A stretch of 10,594 nt of DNA, taken from contig PCBA01000010.1 of NCBI GenBank assembly GCA_002730855.1, positions 1-10,594 on the forward strand, written 5' to 3'. Below the pieces are notes generated by a model. That model was not told the DNA's origin and did not search any database. It saw only the letters and a list, made by a program, of their open reading frames with translations. Each line of letters begins with the position of its first letter. Position 1 is the stretch's first letter. Position numbers and translations under genes: made by a program. Positions 1-5,691 of this stretch are shown one piece after another. This DNA comes from Gammaproteobacteria bacterium. Its GTDB lineage: Bacteria; Pseudomonadota; Gammaproteobacteria; Magnimaribacterales; Magnimaribacteraceae.

Positions 1-238
1 ACAAAACCTAACTGCAGCTATAGTCAGCAATGATGTTTTATTTCAACAAGACATATTAGGAAGTACGGTGAACGGAACTACTTATACTGGAATGAGGGCA
101 AGAACTACTGGGGCTCCTCAGAATCATTGGTTCGGTCCATCTGGAGATCCTCGCTCAGCTGGAATTGGAACTCGGGAGGCAATAGTAAGCACTTGGAGCT
201 CACATAGAGAGATCATAAAAGACGTGGGCCCTTATTAA
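1..238 (+). CDS. Aldehyde dehydrogenase, ALDH12 / delta-1-pyrroline-5-carboxylate dehydrogenase type (C-terminal part)
   Basis: Only the last 78 codons are present, read from base 2 to the TAA at 236-238; the gene begins upstream of the window. The visible peptide carries the C-terminal signature of the ALDH12 family: an RARTTGAPQNHWFGP stretch, then GDPRSAGIGTREAI, then a WSSHREIIKDVGP ending. I recognise this block from plant and bacterial ALDH12 proteins, which oxidise glutamate-semialdehyde/pyrroline-5-carboxylate to glutamate in proline breakdown. The catalytic Cys and Glu and the NAD-binding domain lie outside the window, so activity cannot be judged. The frame is intact up to its stop. 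Family assignment is fairly firm; the exact substrate is inferred from the family. Confidence 0.78.
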   Translation, partial: QNLTAAIVSNDVLFQQDILGSTVNGTTYTGMRARTTGAPQNHWFGPSGDPRSAGIGTREAIVSTWSSHREIIKDVGPY

Positions 239-261
239 AGCTTTATTGATTGAGGAGGTTT

Positions 262-389
262 ATGCTGATTAGAAGCGTTTTAGGGCGCATAAAACAGGCG
301 TATTAGTTTTAGTTCTATTAACAAATATCAATATTCCTAAAACCCCAGAACATAAAATCTTAAGAAGGTTTAATCTTAAGGAGGGCTAA
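262..389 (+). pseudogene. Possible frame-broken small gene with a short hydrophobic N-terminus
   Basis: A GAGGAGG ribosome-binding-like sequence (252-258) is followed by ATG at 262. The frame gives MLIRSVLGRIKQAY and then stops (TAG at 304-306). A second frame, open from 273 to a TAA at 387-389, continues with a hydrophobic run (VLVLVLLTNI) and a basic tail (PKTPEHKILRR). Joining the frames at the AAAA run (291-294) gives a 43-residue protein that would end two bases before the uspA start. The LGRI start followed by a hydrophobic run and a PK/R-rich segment recalls the N-terminal leader of some bacterial glutaredoxins, but no redox CxxC is present. It could be a gene remnant, a -1 slippage site, a single-base sequence error, or chance. 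Confidence is low. Confidence 0.3.
356..385 (+). repeat. Near-identical 13-bp direct repeat carrying the uspA ribosome binding site
   Basis: AATCTTAAGAAGG (356-368) and AATCTTAAGGAGG (372-384) differ at one base and are 16 bp apart. The second copy contains the AAGGAGGG Shine-Dalgarno (378-385) used by the gene starting at 392; the first has a weakened version, AAGAAGG. Each copy includes the palindrome CTTAAG. It looks like a local duplication in the leader; a regulatory effect is only a possibility. Confidence 0.6.
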
Positions 390-391
390 TA

Positions 392-829
392 ATGTCTTAC
401 AAGAATATATTGGTTGCAATTGATTTAAGTAAAGAATCACGGCAAATAATTTCTAAAGCAAAAGAGACTGCTGAAGTTTATGGAGCAAAGCTACATTTAA
501 TTTCAGCAATTGAACCTCTTCTTCAAGTTCATGGAGATGCCTTGTCTATATACGGAGCCTATAGAGCCATTGACAAGGATGCAAAGAAAGAAGCGAAAGA
601 AAGATTGTTGGCTATAACTGAAGATTTAGGTATTCCAAGCAAGAATTGTTTTGCGCCCATAGGAAACCCTGCTAACGAAATTCGAGAAAGAGCTTTTAAG
701 TTAAAGTCTGACTTGATAATAATGGGAACACATGGAAGGAAGGGAATTAAAAAATTAATACTTGGTTCAACTGCAAATAGTGTACTGAACGGAACGAAGG
801 TTGATGTTCAGGTCATAAGAATTATATAA
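392..829 (+). CDS. Universal stress protein, UspA family, ATP-binding type
   Basis: This 145-residue protein has the standard length of a single Usp domain. It begins with the typical first strand KNILVAIDLS and acidic residue (D11), and ends with the G-2x-G-9x-G-S nucleotide-binding motif: G112, G115, G125 and S126 inside GTHGRKGIKKLILGS. That motif marks the ATP-binding (MJ0577-like) branch rather than the non-binding UspA branch. There is no signal peptide or membrane segment, so it acts in the cytoplasm, presumably as a homodimer. The start is set by AAGGAGGG at 378-385, six bases before ATG. It stands alone, with about 300 bases before the next gene. Usp genes are often induced by growth arrest, low oxygen or NO, which suits the nitric oxide reductase genes downstream, but no regulator box was found in front of it. 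Confidence 0.93.
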   Translation: MSYKNILVAIDLSKESRQIISKAKETAEVYGAKLHLISAIEPLLQVHGDALSIYGAYRAIDKDAKKEAKERLLAITEDLGIPSKNCFAPIGNPANEIRERAFKLKSDLIIMGTHGRKGIKKLILGSTANSVLNGTKVDVQVIRII

Positions 830-1127
830 GAAAAATATACCATTAAACATAACTTCATTTCTCTTTTTTTCGGTAGCTATTCTTCATATAGCTAGGGTCA
901 TTGTGGGTAGTGAATTGGTTATATTTGGAAATAATTTTTTAATGTTATTTCTATACTGGTAGCCATGTTAACTTCTTTCTTAGGGTGAAAGTTGCTTAAT
1001 TATAAGAACTAAATTTTCTTCCTTTATCATCTCTAATTAATAATAAAATTTAATCTATTGAGCTATATCAACTACTCACTTTTAAATTAATTCAATATCA
1101 ACTTTCATAAATTAATAGAGTATTTAT
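830..1127. other. Intergenic region upstream of the nor operon
   Basis: These 298 bases hold no convincing gene on either strand. Visible structure includes a 7-bp hairpin (874-880 with 888-894) not followed by a T run, so not a recognisable terminator. The FNR-type box (1058-1071) lies in the last 70 bases. A 9-bp direct repeat ATATCAACT occurs at 1065-1073 and 1095-1103. The stretch is very AT-rich, as expected of a promoter region. No clear intrinsic terminator for uspA was found. Confidence 0.6.
1058..1071 (+). promoter_or_regulatory. FNR/ANR/DNR-type operator
   Basis: TTGAGCTATATCAA matches the FNR-family consensus TTGAT-N4-ATCAA at 9 of 10 defined positions, the only mismatch being G for T at position 5. 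Its centre (1064.5) is about 63 bp before the first nor-operon start at 1128. An activator at the usual -41.5 position would give a transcription start near 1106 and a leader of about 20 nt. The -10 is weak (TTCAAT at 1091-1096 is the nearest candidate), as is common at activated promoters. FNR, ANR, DNR and NnrR share nearly the same site, so which regulator binds cannot be told. Confidence 0.7.
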
Positions 1128-1427
1128 ATGCCAAGTATAGATTTATTAACTTCTTCAATATCTGGTGCTTTAATAGTATTAAGCGGAGCCAGTTACGCAA
1201 TACTATTTGCTTTCTCAAAAGTTTTAGATAAAAAAATTCTCTTAAATCTTGCTTATTGTTCCTACGCAACTCTTCTACTCTCAGCATATTTCTTAGTTCA
1301 ATCACTTAACCTTTCAGGGCTTTGGATAGGTTTGGTTTTGATTATGTTAGTCGGGTATTGGCTAGGCCCAAGGTTTATCTGGGGCTTAAGTGTAAAAACT
1401 CATATAGAGGAAAATAATTATGACTAA
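1128..1427 (+). CDS. Small three-helix membrane protein heading the nor operon
   Basis: This 99-residue, very hydrophobic protein has three likely membrane helices (about residues 11-30, 38-57 and 63-82) and a polar tail ending in THIEENNYD. I see no haem motif and no conserved His or Cys pattern, and do not recognise a named family. It overlaps the norC start by 8 bp (1420-1427), which implies translational coupling. Its start follows a weak TAGAG sequence (1116-1120) and it is the first gene after the FNR-type box. The position suggests a small accessory or assembly subunit of the nitric oxide reductase, in the way small membrane proteins such as NorE or NorF accompany other nor operons. 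I cannot show homology to either. Its reality rests on coupling, membrane-protein composition and operon position. Confidence 0.72.
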   Translation: MPSIDLLTSSISGALIVLSGASYAILFAFSKVLDKKILLNLAYCSYATLLLSAYFLVQSLNLSGLWIGLVLIMLVGYWLGPRFIWGLSVKTHIEENNYD

Positions 1428-2025
1428 AGAAACAAAGTGGATGTCTCAATCTTTCTGGAAAAAAATTGCTATTTGGACCACTTCAGTAATGTTGCTCATA
1501 TTAATGGCTTTAACCTTCGATACAGTTAAACAGATTACAGAGGGGTCTGAAAGAGTCCCAAGTTACTCTGTTATCAATAATAAAATATTTTATGAATTTG
1601 ATAAGGATAGAGATATTCTGGCTCCATCAATAGGTGGACCCGCCCCTCTTTTTGGTCAAAAGTTAAGTGAATCAGATGCAGAAGAGTTAATAAACCTTGG
1701 CAAACTTACAATCCAAGCCAAGAACTGTATGAACTGCCATACTATTTTAGGGAATGGAGCTTATTATGCTCCCGACTTAACCAAAGCTTGGTTAGATAAA
1801 GGTTGGGGTTCTGAATCAGTCAGAGAAACATTAATGTTGAATTTCTTAATAGATCCCGAGAAAAATGCTAGATCTTTTGGTACCAATAGAAAAATGCCAA
1901 ATTTAAATATTACAGAAAGTGAAGCAAAAGGAGTTGTGGCTTATCTCAAATGGATGTCATCGATTGATACTAATGGATTTCCAGCTCACTTTGAATCTAT
2001 AAAGCAAGTTAAGGAGGAGAAATGA
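1420..2025 (+). CDS. norC: Nitric oxide reductase cytochrome c subunit NorC, extended form
   Basis: NorC passes electrons from periplasmic donors to NorB. This 201-residue protein has one N-terminal membrane anchor (about residues 16-34) and a periplasmic cytochrome c domain with the haem-c motif C103-M-N-C106-H107. The following LGNGAYYAPDL stretch is diagnostic of NorC, M159 in RKMPNLNITE is the expected axial methionine, and the WMSSIDTNGFP ending is typical. NorC is normally about 150 residues with its haem motif near residue 60. Here roughly 40 extra residues lie between the anchor and the haem, including an FDKDRDILAPSIGGPAPLFG segment. The gene overlaps its upstream neighbour by 8 bp and norB by 4 bp (ATGA at 2022-2025). 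The next strong ribosome site, AAGGAGG (2011-2017), lies within its 3' end. Confidence 0.93.
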   Translation: MTKETKWMSQSFWKKIAIWTTSVMLLILMALTFDTVKQITEGSERVPSYSVINNKIFYEFDKDRDILAPSIGGPAPLFGQKLSESDAEELINLGKLTIQAKNCMNCHTILGNGAYYAPDLTKAWLDKGWGSESVRETLMLNFLIDPEKNARSFGTNRKMPNLNITESEAKGVVAYLKWMSSIDTNGFPAHFESIKQVKEEK

Positions 2026-3449
2026 ATAACAATTCAAATTTTAAAAGCTTAAGTTTAGGTCAACAACTAGCAGTTAAGTATTTCTCAGCCGCGATGTTAT
2101 TGTTTTGTGCTCAAATGGTTTTTGGATTAGTGGCAGGGTTGCAGTTTATTCAGCCAGACTTTCTATATCAAACTCTAGACTTCAATGTAACCAGAATGGT
2201 TCATATTAATGCCATGATTGTTTGGCTTTTATTTGGGTTCTTGGGTTCTGTGTATTGGCTTGTTGAGGATGAAGCAGGAACAGAGCTAGTGGGCTATAAA
2301 TTGGGAAATATTGGTTTTTGGGTTTTATTAACGGCAGTAGTAATTGTTGTTGTTGTTTATTTAGTAGTGCAGATAGGACCTGGAACTCAATCAAGTCTTT
2401 GGTTTATTAACGAAGGTAGAGAATACATAGAAGCTCCTAGATGGGCAGATATAGGTATTGTGGCTGTAATGCTTATTTTCTTTTATAACATCGCCGCCAC
2501 CTTCTCAAAAGGAAAGTGGAGTGGAATATCAGGAGTGCTGGTATTAGATTTATTAGCCTTAGCAGGCATATATGTGGCAGGGATGTTCTATACAACAAAC
2601 ATCTCCATGGATCAATTTTGGTGGTGGTGGGTCGTTCACATGTGGGTAGAAGCTACTTGGGAAGTGTTAGTTGCTTGTATTATGGCTTGGGGTCTAATTA
2701 AGACTATTGGAGCAAGTAGGCAAATAGTAACTACATGGCTCTATGTGGAAGTAGCGTTGATGTTTGGATCTGGAATATTAGGCTTGGGTCATCATTACTT
2801 TTGGATTGGCACTCCAGAATACTGGTTAGGAGTCGGTGGATTCTTTTCTGCCCTAGAACCAATTCCTCTTGTGGCCATGCTGGTACATGCTGTTTATGAT
2901 GCTGGCACAAAGAATCTAAAGGTTACTAACCATCCTGCATTTGCTTGGTTCATAGCGCACGTATTTGGTAATTTTCTTGGAGCGGGCGTCTGGGGATTCT
3001 TTCAAACCTTACCTCAGGTAAATCTTTATACACATGGAACTCAATGGTCAGCTTCCCATGGTCACTTGGCATTCTATGGTGCTTACGTCACCATTAACAT
3101 AGCTATGTTCTATATGGCAGTTCAGAAATTTAGAGGCAATATTGATATGGGCTCTAATATACAGAATAAATATAGATGGAAGACTTCTATGGTATTACTT
3201 AATGTTGGAGCTTTAGGTATGACAATTGCTCTCTTGATTGCAGGCTATGAGCAAGCATTTATAGAGAGGGCGGTTGGAGGGTCTACATGGAGTGGATATT
3301 TTGCAGCTCAAAGCGACTCTACCTTTATATCCTCGATGAATTGGAGAATGTTATTTGGTGTTTTGATGACTATTGGAACATTCTTCTTGGCATGGGATTT
3401 GCTAACTATAGGTAAAAAGAATAAAGAAGAAATTCTTAAAACTGCATAA
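2022..3449 (+). CDS. norB: Nitric oxide reductase catalytic subunit NorB (cNOR type)
   Basis: NorB is the integral membrane catalytic subunit that reduces 2 NO to N2O at a haem b3/FeB site. It is a member of the haem-copper oxidase superfamily. The 475 residues match the usual cNorB length and about twelve helices. Expected ligands are visible: H61 and H348 for the low-spin haem b, H346 for haem b3, and H206, H257 and H258 for FeB. The NOR-defining glutamates are also present: E210 (in WWWWVVHMWVEATWE), E214 and E279 (ALEP). The tyrosine cross-link motif of oxidases is absent and there is no N-terminal quinol-oxidising extension as in qNOR, so this is the cytochrome-c-dependent form. It starts at the ATG overlapping the norC stop, six bases after AAGGAGG plus a short spacer. 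No frameshift or missing key residue was seen. Confidence 0.96.
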   Translation: MNNNSNFKSLSLGQQLAVKYFSAAMLLFCAQMVFGLVAGLQFIQPDFLYQTLDFNVTRMVHINAMIVWLLFGFLGSVYWLVEDEAGTELVGYKLGNIGFWVLLTAVVIVVVVYLVVQIGPGTQSSLWFINEGREYIEAPRWADIGIVAVMLIFFYNIAATFSKGKWSGISGVLVLDLLALAGIYVAGMFYTTNISMDQFWWWWVVHMWVEATWEVLVACIMAWGLIKTIGASRQIVTTWLYVEVALMFGSGILGLGHHYFWIGTPEYWLGVGGFFSALEPIPLVAMLVHAVYDAGTKNLKVTNHPAFAWFIAHVFGNFLGAGVWGFFQTLPQVNLYTHGTQWSASHGHLAFYGAYVTINIAMFYMAVQKFRGNIDMGSNIQNKYRWKTSMVLLNVGALGMTIALLIAGYEQAFIERAVGGSTWSGYFAAQSDSTFISSMNWRMLFGVLMTIGTFFLAWDLLTIGKKNKEEILKTA

Positions 3450-3455
3450 AAAACT

Positions 3456-3743
3456 ATGAAAAAAATTAATATTCTTTTAGTTTTGTTGTTGGTTATATCT
3501 TCGCAATTATATGCGGAGCCTCCGAATCAGTGGGTCATGTGCTCATCTTGTCACGGTCCGTCAGGAGAAGGAGGTGTGGGACCCAAGTTACAAGGAGAGA
3601 GCGCTGAAGAAATCAGGTCTGATCTTAAAGATTACAAAGTTGGAAAGGTAAAAGGCCCTTTAAGTTCTTTAATGTTTCCTATGGTCTCGGATCTAACTGA
3701 AGCAGATATAGATGCGTTGGCAAAATACATTGAGACGCTATAG
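3456..3743 (+). CDS. Small exported class I cytochrome c
   Basis: This 95-residue precursor has a signal peptide (about residues 1-20, with hydrophobic core ILLVLLLVISS and an LYA cleavage site before EPP). It carries a single haem motif, C29-S-S-C32-H33, followed by GPSGEGGVGPKLQGES, which is typical of small c5/c553-like cytochromes. The axial methionine is M73 or M76 in the SLMFPMVSDL segment, ahead of a C-terminal helix. The mature protein would be about 75 residues and soluble in the periplasm. It starts 6 bases after norB with no good Shine-Dalgarno, so it is probably translated by coupling. The position argues that it donates electrons to NorC, or links the bc1 complex to it. This partner role is inference; the cytochrome c assignment is firm. 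Confidence 0.88.
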   Translation: MKKINILLVLLLVISSQLYAEPPNQWVMCSSCHGPSGEGGVGPKLQGESAEEIRSDLKDYKVGKVKGPLSSLMFPMVSDLTEADIDALAKYIETL

Positions 3744-3770
3744 TTAAATCTTTTAATCTTGTACTTTTAA

Positions 3771-3787
3771 GGTTCTTCAGAAGAGCC
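3771..3787 (+). terminator. Possible weak terminator hairpin after the nor operon
   Basis: GGTTCTT-cag-AAGAGCC forms a 7-bp stem (one G-T pair) with a 3-base loop, 27 bases after the cytochrome c stop. The downstream bases (TGAATCTTGTTTCT) are only moderately T-rich, so termination would be inefficient. The position is right for the end of the nor transcript. Confidence 0.35.
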
Positions 3788-3852
3788 TGAATCTTGTTTC
3801 TAAAGAGATTACAGGTTTGCTAGGATTCAGCTATTAAGTAATTCTAACCTTT

Positions 3853-3873
3853 TCACTCTTCTAATAAGAGTGA
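3853..3873. other. 8-bp perfect hairpin in intergenic DNA
   Basis: TCACTCTT and AAGAGTGA pair around a 5-base loop (CTAAT). There is no T run on either side, so it does not look like a simple terminator. It could be an RNA-stabilising 3' structure of the nor transcript or an operator. Confidence 0.45.
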
Positions 3874-4045
3874 GCTAGGAGGTGAAATCTTCTCAGAAGC
3901 ACCAACCTTTTATAGATTTACAAATATTTTGTGGATAAGACTATATATGCAATCATTGCAGAAATAGAGCTTAAAAATAATATACCTTCTATCATGATTC
4001 CAATTCTAGCGCTTAACAGATTGTAAAAGCCCGTTGGAATTGATT

Positions 4046-4074
4046 TTGAGAATGATAGTGATAGTGATTCTAAA
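4046..4074 (+). promoter_or_regulatory. Candidate sigma-70-type promoter for the nucleotidase operon
   Basis: TTGAGA (4046-4051, 5/6 to TTGACA) is separated by 17 bases from TCTAAA (4069-4074, 4/6 to TATAAT). Transcription would begin near 4081, leaving a leader of about 65 nt before the ATG at 4148. Such matches arise often by chance in AT-rich DNA. The support is mainly its position. Confidence 0.3.
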
Positions 4075-4147
4075 TACTAATATAAATTGAAGAAAGGAGA
4101 CGAAAAAAATAACTAACCTTAGAACGGAAGAGTTTAAAATACTTCTT

Positions 4148-5680
4148 ATGTTAAAGAAGTTTTTATTCCTTACTTATATTTTTTCTTTATCTTTTTTCTC
4201 TCATTCTGAGATAAGAGAAATAAATATCCTTCATACTAATGATTTACATTCACATCTATTCCCCCACATAGAGAACTGGATAAGTGAATCTAGAGAAGTA
4301 GGGGGCTTTGCTAACTTAGCTACTTTAGTCAAACAAGAAAAAGAAGCTAATCCAAACACTATATATATTGATGCTGGAGATTATTTTTCTGGCCCTTATG
4401 TAAGTACTTTGACTAAAGGAAAAGCTGTAATTAATTCAATGAACCTTCTTGGTCTTGACTCTGCTTGTATAGGGAACCATGAATTTGATCATGGTTGGGA
4501 TAATATGCTTACTCAAATGAAGGAAGCCACCTTTCCAATTTTGAATGGGAATATCTTTTTTGAAGGAACTGATCAATTGGTATGGGATAACCCTTTTAAA
4601 ATTATAGAAATAGGAGGTTTAGATATAGGTATTATTGGTCTTCATGGCAAATTCGCATTCTATGACACCATTAACTTCAAGATGACTGAAGGAATTGAAG
4701 CTAGGGATGAAGAAAAGTATTTAAGACAATACATCAAAGAGCTAGAACCTATTACTGACTTAATAATACTTAGTATTCATCAAGGGATGCCTGGAAGGCA
4801 ATCAAGTATAGGGTTAACTGATGTTGAGAGGAATCTATATAAAGATATTTTGCTTGCTCAGAATGTTCCTGGAGTAGATGTGATTGTTTCTGGTCACGCC
4901 CATCAAGGGACATCTGAAGCGCTAGTCTCAAATGGAACTATTATTGTTTCTACCAACGCTTATTCGACTGAGCTAGGCAAACTGAAAGTTAAGTACGATA
5001 CCGAAAAGGATAAGGTTATTAGTCATACCAATGAATTGATAACTGTTTTTGATGATGAAATAGAAGATGACCCTGACATGCTTAAAGAAATTACCTTTTG
5101 GCAAGAAGAGGTAGACAAGATAGCTTCGAGACCTGTTGTTTCCTCCACCAAGGAATTAGTTCGAGCTTACGGCAGAGAGTCCAATATGGGAAACTTGTTC
5201 GCTGATGCCATCGCTTCTTTTGATGAGAGAATTGATATAGCTGTTGTTAATAGTGGTGCTCTTAGACAAGATATTGATTCAGGAGTAATTACCAAAGGTG
5301 ATTTAATTTCAGCTTTCCCATTCCCTAATACAGTTGTCATGACCAAATTAAAGGGATACCAAGTAAAAAAAATATTCAACCATGCTGCTGGTATGACGAA
5401 TGGAATTTTGCAAGTATCAGAAGATTCTAAATACTCTTTTACTCCAGGAGGCAGGGTAGAGGAGATATGGATTAAGAATCAATTAATAAGCGATAATTTA
5501 GAGTATTGGGTCGCTGCTCCAAATTTTGTCACTCAAGGAGGTGATGGGTATTGGGAATTTCAGAACTCTATAGAGTATATTGATAGTGGAGTCTTGATAG
5601 TAGACGCAGCTGAGAATTTTTTAAAAGGCAAGAAGTTATATGAACCCAAATACGAGGGAAGAGTAGAAGTAATAGAATAA
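4148..5680 (+). CDS. Exported 5'-nucleotidase / UDP-sugar hydrolase family protein
   Basis: This 510-residue enzyme has the two-domain architecture of UshA-like 5'-nucleotidases. After a signal peptide (residues 1 to about 20) comes a metallophosphatase domain with all metal motifs: D32-L-H34, G77-D78, G109-N110-H111-E (with the catalytic pair H111/D114), H211, and G249-H250-A-H252. The C-terminal substrate-binding domain (from about residue 330) shows YGRESNMGNLFADA, NSGALR (R373) and PNFVTQGGDGY, where the aromatic residues stack on the base. It should dephosphorylate nucleotides or related phosphate esters in the periplasm, supplying nucleoside and phosphate. UDP-sugar or cyclic-nucleotide activity cannot be excluded from sequence. 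The start lacks a good nearby Shine-Dalgarno, although the signal peptide fits this ATG. It leads a gene row and is followed 11 bases later by a nitroreductase. Confidence 0.92.
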   Translation: MLKKFLFLTYIFSLSFFSHSEIREINILHTNDLHSHLFPHIENWISESREVGGFANLATLVKQEKEANPNTIYIDAGDYFSGPYVSTLTKGKAVINSMNLLGLDSACIGNHEFDHGWDNMLTQMKEATFPILNGNIFFEGTDQLVWDNPFKIIEIGGLDIGIIGLHGKFAFYDTINFKMTEGIEARDEEKYLRQYIKELEPITDLIILSIHQGMPGRQSSIGLTDVERNLYKDILLAQNVPGVDVIVSGHAHQGTSEALVSNGTIIVSTNAYSTELGKLKVKYDTEKDKVISHTNELITVFDDEIEDDPDMLKEITFWQEEVDKIASRPVVSSTKELVRAYGRESNMGNLFADAIASFDERIDIAVVNSGALRQDIDSGVITKGDLISAFPFPNTVVMTKLKGYQVKKIFNHAAGMTNGILQVSEDSKYSFTPGGRVEEIWIKNQLISDNLEYWVAAPNFVTQGGDGYWEFQNSIEYIDSGVLIVDAAENFLKGKKLYEPKYEGRVEVIE

Positions 5681-5685
5681 AGGAG
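5680..5685 (+). promoter_or_regulatory. Ribosome binding site that fixes the nitroreductase start
   Basis: AAGGAG here overlaps the last base of the nucleotidase stop and lies six bases before ATG 5692. An in-frame TTG at 5686 would directly abut the site with no spacing, so the ATG is the better start. Confidence 0.75.
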
Positions 5686-5691
5686 TTGGAT

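Larger units (their letters stand above)
3744..4147. other. Intergenic region between the nor operon and the nucleotidase operon
   Basis: This 404-base stretch has no convincing gene. It contains two hairpins (3771-3787 and 3853-3873), a 7-bp inverted repeat with a long loop (3787-3793 with 3824-3830) and a short tandem repeat, TGATAG twice at 4053-4064. A candidate promoter lies at 4046-4074. A minus-strand ORF of 25 codons (3995 down to 3918) could encode a one-helix peptide but lacks a ribosome site. A purine-rich AAAGGAG near 4093-4099 resembles a Shine-Dalgarno but has no useful start after it. Confidence 0.5.

Noticed and set aside
277..295. Inverted repeat GTTTTA/TAAAAC as an operator before uspA
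   Set aside because: Only 6 bp, AT-rich and inside the possible broken gene; such repeats are expected by chance here.
874..894. Hairpin TAGCTAT/ATAGCTA after uspA as an intrinsic terminator
   Set aside because: The stem is AT-rich and the T run lies before it rather than after on the + strand; on the minus strand it is followed by A's. It lacks terminator structure in either direction.
1105..1305. Minus-strand reading frame across the start of the small membrane gene
   Set aside because: Composition is a mirror of the + strand coding frame, and it covers the nor promoter leader; no start signals.
5686..5691. TTG start for the nitroreductase, adding two residues
   Set aside because: It directly abuts the AAGGAG site with no spacing; ATG 5692 has ideal spacing and the usual family N-terminus.
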